A stretch of 64,000 nucleotides of DNA from Candidatus Rokuibacteriota bacterium (GTDB lineage Bacteria > Methylomirabilota > Methylomirabilia > Rokubacteriales > CSP1-6): positions 1 through 64,000 of the forward strand of contig JAUSJX010000134.1 in the NCBI GenBank assembly GCA_030647435.1, written 5' to 3'. Position numbers and translations under genes: made by a program. Positions 7,661 to 15,529 of this stretch are shown piece by piece. The notes beneath the pieces were generated by a model. The model had not been told where the DNA came from and did no database searches. It was given only the letters and a program-made list of their open reading frames with translations. How positions within the stretch are numbered: the first letter of the stretch is position 1; each line of letters begins with the position of its first letter.

Positions 7661-8014
7661 ATGTCGGCGAATGCCGGACCCACACCTATGAACGGGGCGA
7701 ATCGGACGGCGGAATATGCGACCGTGGCGGGCGCCGTCGACGGGCTGGCTCGCCGTGGCTTCACGGAGGGATTCCGTGTCGTCGACGGCAGGTTTCGAGT
7801 CATCGGGACGGGCAAGGCGCTCAGGGCCGAGGATCTGGTGATCCTCGAATACCATCGCTTCGAAGGCATCTCGGATCCCGGCGACATGGCGATTGTCTAC
7901 GGCGTCGAGAGCAAGGACGGCGTGCGAGGGACCCTGGTCGATGCGTTCGGCGTGTACGCGGACCCCACGCTGAGCGCATTGCTGGAGGACGTGCCGATCC
8001 GGGAGACCGCGTGA
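7661..8014 (+). CDS. Small protein of the family often labelled phosphoribosylpyrophosphate synthetase-like
   Basis: 117 aa, soluble. The conserved parts are VDGLARRGFTEGF, LVILEYHRFEGISDPGD and KDGVRGTLVDAFGVYAD, which match a small widespread family that databases sometimes label as phosphoribosylpyrophosphate synthetase although it lacks that enzyme's active site. True function is unknown. It follows the ThDP enzyme by 22 bp, and its last 40 codons overlap the 3' extension of the convergent receiver gene. Confidence 0.7.
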   Translation: MSANAGPTPMNGANRTAEYATVAGAVDGLARRGFTEGFRVVDGRFRVIGTGKALRAEDLVILEYHRFEGISDPGDMAIVYGVESKDGVRGTLVDAFGVYADPTLSALLEDVPIRETA

Positions 8015-8571
8015 CCGCGCCGCGCCGTCTGGAGGACCCCGGGGGTCAGTAGCGTCTGCGGCGCCCGTCCTCCACGAGCGCCGATGACGTAGCTCGGCGC
8101 TCGTGCCGTGTCTGGAACCGAGCTGGCCCGGAAGGGGTTGCCTGGCGGAGACAAGACCGGTCGGGTAGATTTCTGGCTCAGAAACGCGACGATCTCTGCC
8201 AGCTTGCGTAAATCTGCCGGCTTCGAGATGTGAACTTGAAATCTTGCTCGCAGCGCGTTCCGCTGGTCCTCGACAGTGGTCCATCCGGTGAATGCGGCCG
8301 CTGGGACATCGCCTCCCTGATCGGGGGGCAGGTTGCGAACCTCTCGGATCAGCCAGTAGCCGTCCTTGTCGGGGAGGGACAGGCTGCTCACGAGCGCGTT
8401 CGGTTTTTCCCGCTTGAGCATGGCCAGAGCCTTGACGGGGGAACCCAATGCGGTGACGCGTGCGCCGCATTGCCCAAGAGCGTCGGCCACGAGTTGCAGG
8501 ACCTGGGGCTCGCTCTCGACAGCGAGTACCCGGACACCGTCCAGACGTGAGACTCCGTTCCAAGAGTCCAC
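7897..8571 (-). CDS. Degenerate response-regulator receiver with extended tail
   Basis: The first 125 or so residues form a receiver domain close to that at 2601-3056: VRVLAVESEPQ, KPNALVSSLSLPDKDGYWL, AAAFTGWTT, HISKPADLRK. The phosphoacceptor position (residue 63) is again Ser rather than Asp. The remaining 100 residues are Ser/Arg/Pro-rich with no fold I recognise. Because the paralogue ends soon after its receiver, this tail probably reflects a lost stop codon. The tail overlaps the end of 7661-8014 on the opposite strand. No DNA-binding domain is present. Confidence 0.75.
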   Translation of the reverse strand: MDSWNGVSRLDGVRVLAVESEPQVLQLVADALGQCGARVTALGSPVKALAMLKREKPNALVSSLSLPDKDGYWLIREVRNLPPDQGGDVPAAAFTGWTTVEDQRNALRARFQVHISKPADLRKLAEIVAFLSQKSTRPVLSPPGNPFRASSVPDTARAPSYVIGARGGRAPQTLLTPGVLQTARRGHAVSRIGTSSSNALSVGSAYTPNASTRVPRTPSLLSTP

Positions 8572-8617
8572 TCTCTCATCTCAGTTTCGACGCGGCCGCC
8601 AGTGGCCATGGCCCGTT

Positions 8618-8687
8618 ACTCTAGTGGCCCCCCGTCTGCCACTTGGACCAAAGTCCAATAGCTCGCCCGGTTCACGGTGACTAGACT
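8618..8687. promoter_or_regulatory. 7-2-7 palindrome operator/promoter 4, divergent
   Basis: Inverted repeat at 8643-8658 (TTGGACC-AA-AGTCCAA). On the plus strand TAGACT (8682-8687) follows after 23 bp and leads to the double PRC-barrel gene at 8747. On the minus strand TAGAGT (8623-8618) follows after 19 bp and leads to the degenerate receiver gene starting at 8571. One operator may therefore serve two divergent promoters. Confidence 0.8.
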
Positions 8688-8746
8688 CGGAATGCACGGC
8701 GCATTCAGTCTCAGTACGCCTAGCGTATCGCGAGGGAGGGCTTGTC

Positions 8747-9370
8747 ATGCTGCGCGGTATCAGCGATTTGAAGCGGTTCACCATCGCAGCGACAGACGGC
8801 AATCTCGGAAGCGTGAGTGACCTGTACTTCGACGACCGGAGCTGGGCCGTGCGCTATCTGGTGGTCGATGCCGGCCCGTGGCTTCCGGGTCGTCGGTTAT
8901 TCGTATCCCCCACATCCGTCCGGAGCTCGGACCCGACCACCCTTCGCCTTGGCTTGAGCATGAGGCAGGTTGAGATCAGCTCAGTGAGCTCGGCTCAGCC
9001 GTGCGGAGTCCTGCCCGAGAGCCTGGCCCGCGCCGGAGACGGTGGTGACTTTCACCTCCAGACGGCGACCGCGGTCATGGGCTACGCCATCTGGGCGGAA
9101 GACGGAGAGATCGGTCACGTCAAGGACGTCCTCGTCGACGACAAGGCCTGGGCCATCCGTTACCTGGTCGTCGACACCGAGCATTGGTGGGCGGGCAAGA
9201 CAGTGTTGGTGTCACCGGGATGGCTCACCCGGGTGGCGTGGGACGAGTCGAAGACGCTCTTCTGCATCGTCACAGCGGTCGGCGACGCGGGAGCCGCGGG
9301 TCGACCTGTCCCCGGCGAGCGGACCCATCACAACGCCGGTTTCGCCCAGGCGTCGGACCGGGACGCTTGA
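8747..9370 (+). CDS. Double PRC-barrel domain protein
   Basis: A 207-aa protein with two PRC-barrel repeats: residues about 1-75 (MLRGISDLKRFTIAATDGN, VRYLVVDAGPWLPGRRLFVS) and about 105-180 (AVMGYAIWAEDGEIGHVKD, IRYLVVDTEHWWAGKTVLVS). The second repeat carries the usual W-W-x-G-K core. The C-terminal 25 residues look disordered. No signal peptide or membrane helix. The gene lies behind operator 4 and has a ribosome site (GAGGGAGGG). It is the full-length version of the partial gene at 1-267. Confidence 0.88.
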   Translation: MLRGISDLKRFTIAATDGNLGSVSDLYFDDRSWAVRYLVVDAGPWLPGRRLFVSPTSVRSSDPTTLRLGLSMRQVEISSVSSAQPCGVLPESLARAGDGGDFHLQTATAVMGYAIWAEDGEIGHVKDVLVDDKAWAIRYLVVDTEHWWAGKTVLVSPGWLTRVAWDESKTLFCIVTAVGDAGAAGRPVPGERTHHNAGFAQASDRDA

Positions 9371-9519
9371 TCACGTCCCCGTCCTCGAAGATCTCGTGCA
9401 CCATCCGCCCGAACTTGTTCGGCCGGCGCCAGCAACCAGAGAAGCATGCCCAGGAGAGCACGTGCGCGGTTGTCTCCGTGACCGGGACCGAACCTGATGT
9501 GCGTGCGAGGAGGCCAGCG

Positions 9520-9621
9520 ATGGCAAAGTGTGGAGTATGTGGTCAGGAACTGGCGGCCGCCGCGCAGCGATTCTGCGATGAGAAGTGCCGAGGCGGGTTC
9601 CTCTGGGCTTATTGTCCCTGA
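9520..9621 (+). CDS. 33-aa zinc-ribbon mini-protein
   Basis: A very short gene, MAKCGVCGQELAAAAQ then RFCDEKCRGGFLWAYCP. Four cysteines in a CxxC-x(n)-CxxxC arrangement suggest one bound zinc. The ribosome site GCGAGGAGG precedes the ATG at a good distance. It lies downstream of the double PRC-barrel gene with a 150-bp gap that shows nothing else. Function unknown; the size makes this call tentative. Confidence 0.6.
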   Translation: MAKCGVCGQELAAAAQRFCDEKCRGGFLWAYCP

Positions 9622-10344
9622 GCCTGTCCTGGGCGCGCGACGGACGCTTCCCTGTTCTGCAGTCGCTCCAAGAGCTCGGCGAACGAATAACGCCGAAGAA
9701 TCGAATTGAACTGACTCCGATAGCTCGAGATAAGGCTTATCCCATTCACCGCGACGTCATACACGGCCCATCGCCCGTCGGATTCGAGCAAGCGGTATTC
9801 GATCGCAACGTTCCCGCCTCTACCACCGGTCATGCGGGACCGTACCTGCGCGTACGAGCCATTGATGGACTCACCCTGGAAAGGTGATCGACGCGAGAGG
9901 GGAGTTGCCGATGGACGTCAGGTAGGCCCGCTCCAGTAGCTCCGTGAAGAGCCGAACGAACTCTTCCTGCTCTTGCGGGGACCCGTCCTTCCAGTGCTGC
10001 GCGAGAATCCGGCGAGACATGTCGTCGAAGTCGAACATCTCTACCGCCGCCTGGCGAATCTCGGCCCGCCGCTTCCCGGCTTGGGTGGCGCTGGCCGACT
10101 GCGACTGCACGACGGCCAGCACACGAGAGAGAGACGATTTGACGAGCTCGAGAGGCCCGAGATGGGCGACAGCCGGCTGGGGCTGAGCCTCCTTCATGTC
10201 GGTCTGGGCAATGGCGGGAGGCGCGCCGAGCGCGAGCGCGGTGACAAGCGCCACCAGCCCGGAGAGTCGGCATGCATGCCCCACGAAGACCGTCGGGTTC
10301 TCCAATGCCGGCGAGTTCCGTCTGATCCGCAATGCGGCACTCAC
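9609..10344 (-). pseudogene. mlaC: MlaC/Ttg2-type phospholipid-binding protein, frameshifted
   Basis: Two adjoining reading frames together make one MlaC-type periplasmic protein. Frame one (10344-9871) has a signal peptide ending in ALALGAPPAIAQ and the typical FDFDDMSRRILAQHWKDGS and LFTELLERAYL. It then stops just after ASITFPG. The other frame continues as SINGSYAQVRSRM, VAIEYRLLESDGRWAVYDV and NSILRRYSF. One extra G near 9880 accounts for the break. MlaC carries phospholipids between membranes; no other mla genes are in the window. The 5' end overlaps the preceding gene by 4 bp. Confidence 0.75.
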
Positions 10345-10700
10345 CGCGGTCGTCTGTACAGCCTGTCTTCGATCCCGAGCGCGGCCAGGGTCTCGGGATT
10401 CGCCTGGCCCGTGATTGTGAGGCCTTGCTCGCGCTGGAAGGCGCGCAGCGCCGAGGCGGTCTCGAAATGCATGATCCCGTTGGTGGCGCCCGGTGCGTAG
10501 CCGAAGCTTCTCAACGTCTCCTGCGTGAGCTTCATCTGCTCCACGTACGTGGCAGAGGAATCCACGGGCCGCCGATCGACGCTCGCCAGCGCCTGCGCGC
10601 TGTCCACCGGCCCGTCGGTCTGGGTGGCGACCATGTAGAACAAGGCGCCTGAGGCTGCGGCCGCCAGCCCGACGGCACCCAGGAGGTAGCGGCGAAGCAT
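10341..10700 (-). CDS. Membrane-anchored peptidoglycan-binding domain protein
   Basis: A 119-aa protein with an N-terminal transmembrane helix or uncleaved signal (MLRRYLLGAVGLAAAASGAL) and a C-terminal PG_binding_1 domain: TQETLRSFGYAPGATNGI, ALRAFQREQGLTITGQ, NPETLAALGI. It probably binds cell-wall peptidoglycan from the periplasmic side. It lies between the DUF3185-like gene (20-bp gap) and the mlaC reading frame (4-bp overlap), so the three are likely co-transcribed from the promoter at 10972-11016. Confidence 0.82.
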   Translation of the reverse strand: MLRRYLLGAVGLAAAASGALFYMVATQTDGPVDSAQALASVDRRPVDSSATYVEQMKLTQETLRSFGYAPGATNGIMHFETASALRAFQREQGLTITGQANPETLAALGIEDRLYRRPR

Positions 10701-10719
10701 GGGGGTCAGCGGTCCGTGG

Positions 10720-10944
10720 TCATCGAGTGCGCCACGCGCCGACGAGCGACGTGACGCCCCCGGCCAGCGCGAGGCCCCCGAGAATCGGCGGCAGCGGAAT
10801 CGTCTTCTGTGTATCCGCGGTGGCCTTGATGGGCCCGAGGTTCAGCACCGTCTCGCGGCTCGTGTACGTGATGCCCTGGTATGCGAGGGACACCAGGCCC
10901 ACCGCGATGAGCACTATCCCGATGATGATGAGCGGAAGTTTCAT
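10720..10944 (-). CDS. Small two-helix membrane protein, DUF3185-like (second copy)
   Basis: A 74-aa paralogue of 844-1065: an N-terminal helix, SLAYQGITYTSRETVLNLGP, then IPLPPILGGLALAGGVTSLV. The ribosome site AAAGGAG precedes the ATG. It is the first gene after operator 5, with a predicted leader of about 20 bp. Function unknown. Two copies in one locus, each next to BON, YtxH-like or PG-binding envelope genes, suggest an envelope-stress role, which is inference. Confidence 0.8.
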   Translation of the reverse strand: MKLPLIIIGIVLIAVGLVSLAYQGITYTSRETVLNLGPIKATADTQKTIPLPPILGGLALAGGVTSLVGAWRTR

Positions 10945-10971
10945 AGAGTGTCTCCTTTCGACTGCTCTCCC

Positions 10972-11016
10972 ACTCTATCCGTCGCCATCTCCCTTCCCTA
11001 TTGGACCTTGGTCCAG
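10972..11016 (-). promoter_or_regulatory. 7-2-7 palindrome operator/promoter 5
   Basis: Inverted repeat at 11001-11016 (TTGGACC-TT-GGTCCAG), followed on the minus strand after 23 bp by TAGAGT (10977-10972). It directs the DUF3185-like/PG-binding/mlaC series. The operator lies inside the final codons of the upstream receiver gene (10975-11400). Confidence 0.8.
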
Positions 11017-11400
11017 TCGATTGCCGTCCCCACTGACCACTCCACGGATCGCATCGAGCAAGAGCTCGTCGTTGAATGGCTTCCAAAGGTACGCGACCGC
11101 TCCGGATTTTTCGGCGCGCTCGCGCGTTAGGAGATCGCTATGGGCGCTGATGAAGATGATCGGGATGACGACCCGGTCGGCGGTCAACTGCGCCTGAAGC
11201 TCGAAACCGCTCATCCCGCCTTTCAGGTGGATGTCCAGCACCAGGCAGGCAGTCCGGACCAGAGACGCTGAGCTCAGAAAATCTTCCGCCGATGCGAATG
11301 TCTCGGCGGTGAAACCGGCAAACTGAACCAGCCGACGAAGCGCTCGGCGGACCGAGTGGTCATCGTCAACGATCGAAATTAGCCGTATGGTATTGGGCAC
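10975..11400 (-). CDS. Stand-alone FixJ-type receiver domain
   Basis: A 141-aa single-domain response regulator. It has an intact receiver: SIVDDDHSVRRALRRLV, phosphoacceptor Asp56 in ACLVLDIHLKGGMSGFEL, PIIFISAHSD and YLWKPFNDELLL. No output domain follows; the last 15 residues are encoded by the operator 5 region. The receiver resembles those of the FixJ group, as does the full-length regulator at 11503-12144, so it may compete for phosphate from the same kinase. It sits behind operator 6. Confidence 0.85.
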   Translation of the reverse strand: MPNTIRLISIVDDDHSVRRALRRLVQFAGFTAETFASAEDFLSSASLVRTACLVLDIHLKGGMSGFELQAQLTADRVVIPIIFISAHSDLLTRERAEKSGAVAYLWKPFNDELLLDAIRGVVSGDGNRLDQGPIGKGDGDG

Positions 11401-11419
11401 GAAGTGAGCGATCGAATAC

Positions 11420-11465
11420 AGCTTACGGGACGGCCGGCATGACTCGGTAGTGGACCTTGGTCCAA
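11420..11465 (-). promoter_or_regulatory. 7-2-7 palindrome operator/promoter 6
   Basis: Inverted repeat at 11450-11465 (GTGGACC-TT-GGTCCAA), followed on the minus strand after 24 bp by TAAGCT (11425-11420). The predicted transcript starts about 13 bp before the ATG of the stand-alone receiver at 11400. Confidence 0.7.
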
Positions 11466-11502
11466 TGGGATCGGCGAAGGGGCCGAGCCGGGAGGGGAAC
11501 GA

Positions 11503-12144
11503 TCAGGGCTTCGCGATGATGCCTGCCCGATCAGCCAGCCGGACCAGCTCGGCCAGCGAGCCCGCCCGCATCTTCTCCATGACGCTAGCCCGGTGCACTT
11601 TGACCGTCTTTTCGACTATGCCCAGTTCGGCCGCGACCTGCTTGTTGAGCATCCCGGTCACGACGAGCGCGAAGACCTGTGCCTCCCGCGCTGTCAGGGT
11701 CTTGAGGCGGCCCTGCACGTCCGTGACTCCGGCCTGTTCCCGCTGCGCCGTGAACGCCTTGGCCACAGCCCGCTCGATCGCGTCCAGGAGGTCCCGGGCG
11801 TCGACGGGCTTCGTGAGAAAATCGATCGCCCCGCCCTTCATGGCCTTGACGCTGCCCACGACGTTGCCGTGGCCCGAGACGAAGACGATCGATATCCTGC
11901 GCCCCGCGATCGCGAGCGCCTCCTGCAGCTCCAGCCCCGTCAGGCCGGGCATCCGAACGTCCAGGAGCAGGCAGGAGGGGTCCTCCTGCTGCGGACGCGC
12001 CAGGAACTCGCGGGCCGACGCGAAGACCTCGACTCGATACCCGGCGGCCTTGATCAGGCGCGCCAGACCCTTCCGCACGGACGGGTCATCGTCCACAATA
12101 CCCACCAGGGTCCCCGCCACCAGGGTCCCCGAAGGAGCGCTCAT
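11503..12144 (-). CDS. FixJ-family response regulator with LuxR-type HTH
   Basis: 213 aa. Receiver at about 12-130 with acidic pocket VDDD, phosphoacceptor Asp62 in SCLLLDVRMPGLTGLEL, FVSGHG and FLTKPVDARDLL. LuxR/NarL-type helix-turn-helix at about 150-205: LKTLTAREAQVFALVVTG, then LGIVEKTVKVHRASVMEKM. This is a DNA-binding transcription regulator. Its start overlaps the kinase stop by 4 bp (12141-12144), so the two form a two-component pair. NarL/FixJ proteins bind heptamer inverted repeats, which matches the 7-2-7 operators spread through this island. Confidence 0.92.
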   Translation of the reverse strand: MSAPSGTLVAGTLVGIVDDDPSVRKGLARLIKAAGYRVEVFASAREFLARPQQEDPSCLLLDVRMPGLTGLELQEALAIAGRRISIVFVSGHGNVVGSVKAMKGGAIDFLTKPVDARDLLDAIERAVAKAFTAQREQAGVTDVQGRLKTLTAREAQVFALVVTGMLNKQVAAELGIVEKTVKVHRASVMEKMRAGSLAELVRLADRAGIIAKP

Positions 12145-15086
12145 GGCCCGTCGTGGCCGGTGGGCAGCGTGAAGGAGAAGGTCGCCCCGCCGTCCGGGTT
12201 ATTGTGGGCCTCCAGGTGGCCGCCGTGGACGTCGACAATGGATCGGGTGATCGCCAGGCCCATGCCCATCCCGCCGGGCTTGGTCGTGAAGAACGTCTGG
12301 AAGATCTTGCCCATGTCGCCCTCGTTGATTCCCGTCCCTGCGTCCCGCACCTCCACCCGAACAGTCTTCGCGTCGGCCCTGGCCGTCCGGAGGACGAGGA
12401 CCCGGTCAGGAGTGCCCGACTCTCGCATGGCGTCCATCCCGTTGAGGACAAGGTTCAGGGCCACCTGCTGGAGCTGCACCCGGTCGCCCAGCACGGGAGG
12501 AAGCCCATCGGCCAGCTCGAGCCGGATCGAGACGCCGCGGACATCCGAGTCTGCGCTCACGAGCCGCGCCACCTCATCCAGCGCTTCGTTGAGGTCGAGC
12601 GCCTTCATCTGTGGATCACCCTTCGTGAGGAGACTGCGCAGCCGGCGGATCACGTCACCGGCTCGCTTGTCGTCCTCGACGATGTCCTTGAGGATCTCAC
12701 CTACCTCCTCGAGGTTCACCGGGGCGGTTTCGAGGGCACGCTGGCCGGCCTGAGCATTGCTCAGGATCGCGGTCAGAGGCTGGTTGAGCTCATGAGCCAG
12801 CGACGTGGTGAGCTCCCCGATGGTCGCGACGCGTCCGGCGTGGGCGAGCTCGTTCCGCAGTCCCTGCGCCTCCAGTTCCGACTGCTTGCGCGCCAAGTTG
12901 TTGGCGAACATCTCCCCGAAGAGCCGGAGGCGCTCCACGAGCTCGTCCCGCCACGTGCGCTCGGCCGCAAGGGTGCTGAGCGCGAGCGCCCCCCCGACCG
13001 TATCCCCGATCATCAGCGGGATCTCGACGCGCGACTTGATGCCCAAGGCGAGGTAGGTCCGCCGGTCCATCGCGGCTTCCTCTCCCGGGATCTCTTCGAG
13101 CCGAGAGAAGCGAACCGCGACTCCACCCTGCAGCTGCGCCGCGGTCCAGGGGATCTGATCGAGCGCGATCGCCGATGGCGCCTGCGCTATCCTATCGGCC
13201 GCCCATGAATGCGTGGTCTGCGCCGTCAGCCTGTCTTCGGAGAACTTGACCAGGCTGCCCCGATCGACCTCGAGGAAGTCCACGATACGGCGGAGTCCCT
13301 GCGTGATCTCGTAGTCTATTTCGAGTACCGGCAAGCCGCTGAACACGGCGTACAGCTCCGACAGGAGGGCTTCGAAGCGCAGCCGCTTGTTGAGCGCAAG
13401 CTCCTCTCGCCGCCGCTCCAGGGCGCCGGCGAAGACCTCGCTGAGGAGCTGGAGGCGCGACACCAGGGCGTCCGGCCAGGTCCTCTCGGTGCGAACAGAA
13501 TCGAAGGACAGTACGCCCAGAAGTGAGTCCCCGGCGCCCAGCGGGAGCGACAGAATTGACCGCGTGCCGCTTCTCTGATAACTCTGCCGGTCGATCGCGG
13601 CTTGCTCGGGAAGCTCGTCCAGCCGGGAGAACCGGACCATGTGTCCACGCCGGAACTGCTCGGTAGCCCAGGGGAACTGATCAGACTCCATGGCCCGTGA
13701 CAGCGGCTCGATCCCCTCCACGGCCCATGAGATACGAACGATGGCCCCCTCCACGACGTATTCGTGGAGATTGGCCCTATCCACCTTGAGGAACTCGCCG
13801 ACCCGCCGAAGCCCCCGATTAATCTCGTCATCCAGATCGTTCAGCGAGATATGAATCAAGCCCGCGGACAGCTTGGACAGCAGGCTCTCGAACCTCAGGC
13901 GCTCGTCGAGCGACAGCTCCACGCGCCTCCGGCCCGCCCGCTGGAGGTGGAGTGCCCACATGAGACTCATCACGCCGAGGATCAGCACTCCACCGACCAC
14001 ATAGCCTCGGTAGACCGCCCACAGCGATGGGTCCTGATACCGCACGATGCTCCCCTGCGGAAGCTGGTTCTCGCCGATGCCCCAGCGTCGGAGCTGCCGG
14101 CCGTCGAAGATGTACGCGGCTCCCTCGCCGTCGACGATGGGGACGTTCTTCGGCTTCTCCCCACGGAGAATTCGCAACCCGAGCTCCGCGGCCCTGGTTC
14201 CCTGGGCCTCGAAGCTCGCGAGGTGGCCACCCACAATGCCAAGACCGAGGTAGGTCTCCGACCAGCTGTAGACGGGCACGCTCGAGGCTCGGGCGATGAG
14301 CGATACGGCTTCGGGATTGGTGAAAAGGCGCCCCGCCCCATCACGGAGCAGCGACACGAAAAGGACAATGCTGTCCTTGGGCAAGCGGGCGACCGCGTCC
14401 AGCAGCTGCGCCATCGGCAATCCCGTCAGATACGTGAGCGCGACCCGCTCGCGGTAGCGGTCCAGGTCCTCGGCGGCAGCCGCCTCCAAGTCCCGTCCGA
14501 TCTCCGCTGTCCCGGTGATCACGATCACCTGCCGTATGCCCGGATCGACCTTGAGCGCGGCCTCGAGCGTCGCGCCCCACTCCGAGCGCAACCGGACACC
14601 GGTGATGTCAGGCCCTAGGTCGAGCCCCTTGATGGCATCCAGATTCGCGGCGCAGAAAATAGCCGGCACGCCGGGGAAGAGCTCCGCACGGTGCTTCAGG
14701 AAAAAGCGCAGGACCGGAAACGTGATTGGGATGACCAGGTCGACCTTGCGGCCTTGATGCTTCTGCCGCAGAAACCGCGTCAACAACCGCTCGCTCCGGT
14801 CCTCAGAAAGCGACCCGAGATCGAGATACTCGGTATAGATGTCGATGCCCGATCCGAAGGCCGGCTCGAGTGTCGACCGGATCCGCTGTTCCACGGCGAT
14901 GGATTCGGGCAACAGCCGCGGATCCGGGTTCAGCAGCACCACCGTCTTCCGCTCCGGCATGTCAGCTCCGCGAGCGGGGGACGGAAACGAGAGGAGGGCA
15001 AGAATCACGCACAGGCACATCCGCGCAGAGACCTGCACGTACCGAGAAACCCACGTGAAGCCGCCCCTTACGCTCGCTGGAAGCAC
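12141..15086 (-). CDS. Sensor histidine kinase with ABC-substrate-binding-like sensor and two GAF domains
   Basis: 981 aa. A signal or anchor helix (about 22-40) precedes a periplasmic domain of the ABC_sub_bind type (about 45-335: RKTVVLLNPDPRLLPES through GEGAAYIFDGRQLRRWG). Then come a transmembrane helix (about 360-382), two related GAF-type domains (about 400-560 and 570-735), a FixL-type HisKA with His765 in SLAHELNQPLTAI, and a HATPase with GMGMGLAITRS. It probably senses a small ligand in the periplasm and phosphorylates the downstream FixJ-type regulator, with which it overlaps by 4 bp. Operator 7 lies just upstream. Confidence 0.9.
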   Translation of the reverse strand: MLPASVRGGFTWVSRYVQVSARMCLCVILALLSFPSPARGADMPERKTVVLLNPDPRLLPESIAVEQRIRSTLEPAFGSGIDIYTEYLDLGSLSEDRSERLLTRFLRQKHQGRKVDLVIPITFPVLRFFLKHRAELFPGVPAIFCAANLDAIKGLDLGPDITGVRLRSEWGATLEAALKVDPGIRQVIVITGTAEIGRDLEAAAAEDLDRYRERVALTYLTGLPMAQLLDAVARLPKDSIVLFVSLLRDGAGRLFTNPEAVSLIARASSVPVYSWSETYLGLGIVGGHLASFEAQGTRAAELGLRILRGEKPKNVPIVDGEGAAYIFDGRQLRRWGIGENQLPQGSIVRYQDPSLWAVYRGYVVGGVLILGVMSLMWALHLQRAGRRRVELSLDERLRFESLLSKLSAGLIHISLNDLDDEINRGLRRVGEFLKVDRANLHEYVVEGAIVRISWAVEGIEPLSRAMESDQFPWATEQFRRGHMVRFSRLDELPEQAAIDRQSYQRSGTRSILSLPLGAGDSLLGVLSFDSVRTERTWPDALVSRLQLLSEVFAGALERRREELALNKRLRFEALLSELYAVFSGLPVLEIDYEITQGLRRIVDFLEVDRGSLVKFSEDRLTAQTTHSWAADRIAQAPSAIALDQIPWTAAQLQGGVAVRFSRLEEIPGEEAAMDRRTYLALGIKSRVEIPLMIGDTVGGALALSTLAAERTWRDELVERLRLFGEMFANNLARKQSELEAQGLRNELAHAGRVATIGELTTSLAHELNQPLTAILSNAQAGQRALETAPVNLEEVGEILKDIVEDDKRAGDVIRRLRSLLTKGDPQMKALDLNEALDEVARLVSADSDVRGVSIRLELADGLPPVLGDRVQLQQVALNLVLNGMDAMRESGTPDRVLVLRTARADAKTVRVEVRDAGTGINEGDMGKIFQTFFTTKPGGMGMGLAITRSIVDVHGGHLEAHNNPDGGATFSFTLPTGHDGP

Positions 15087-15103
15087 ATGTCTCTCCGGTG
15101 ACC

Positions 15104-15189
15104 ACTCTACCCTATATCCCGCCTGTTGGCTCTCTGGGCGTCATTGGACCAAGGTCCAATAGGCGGCGCTTCTTCGGAAGCGTTAGCGT
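15104..15189. promoter_or_regulatory. 7-2-7 palindrome operator/promoter 7, between kinase and zinc-ribbon gene
   Basis: A perfect inverted repeat at 15144-15159 (TTGGACC-AA-GGTCCAA). On the plus strand TAGCGT (15184-15189) follows after 24 bp and leads to 15222-15428. On the minus strand a TAGAGT (15109-15104) lies 34 bp away, one helical turn further than usual, upstream of the kinase gene. Feedback on the kinase operon is possible. Confidence 0.8.
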
Positions 15190-15221
15190 GGCAGTCAGAC
15201 CACGATTGGGAGGATCTCGCC

Positions 15222-15428
15222 ATGAGCGATTGGATGGTGATTGCGACGACTCCAGCTCCGGATCGCGTGCCCGTCGCGCGCGCGCTCGGCTGTCCCCGCT
15301 GCGGCTCGACATGTGCTCGCCTCGATGGCTGTCCGGTCTGTGCGGGCGAGGCGCTTTGCGCGCGGTGCCTGTTCGGGTCACGCGTCGACGACGACGAGAT
15401 TCACACCGCGCTCGCGCCGGAGGGATGA
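15222..15428 (+). CDS. Zinc-ribbon protein with four CxxC motifs
   Basis: A 68-aa protein. After a short N-terminal stretch come LGCPRCGSTCARLDGCPVCA and ALCARCLFGSR: cysteine pairs that could hold two zinc ions. The C-terminus is acidic and polar. No membrane segment. Its ATG lies about 26 bp downstream of the start predicted from operator 7, with a GGGAGGA ribosome site. Function unknown; probably a small protein- or nucleic-acid-binding element. Confidence 0.7.
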   Translation: MSDWMVIATTPAPDRVPVARALGCPRCGSTCARLDGCPVCAGEALCARCLFGSRVDDDEIHTALAPEG

Positions 15429-15457
15429 CGTTAGCAGTGTCATCCGATGAAAGCGTA

Positions 15458-15502
15458 TTGGCCCTAGGCCCAATGGGCGAGCGAATCCGTGACGACTACA
15501 CT
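15458..15502 (+). promoter_or_regulatory. 7-2-7 palindrome operator/promoter 8 (variant half-sites)
   Basis: Inverted repeat at 15458-15473, TTGGCCC-TA-GGCCCAA, with TACACT at 15497-15502 exactly 23 bp downstream. Both half-sites carry the same A-to-C (T-to-G) change, so symmetry is kept even though the sequence differs from the other copies. It leads to the small membrane/BON reading frame. Confidence 0.75.
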
Positions 15503-15529
15503 GATGGCAAGCGGGAAAGGGGGACGCGC

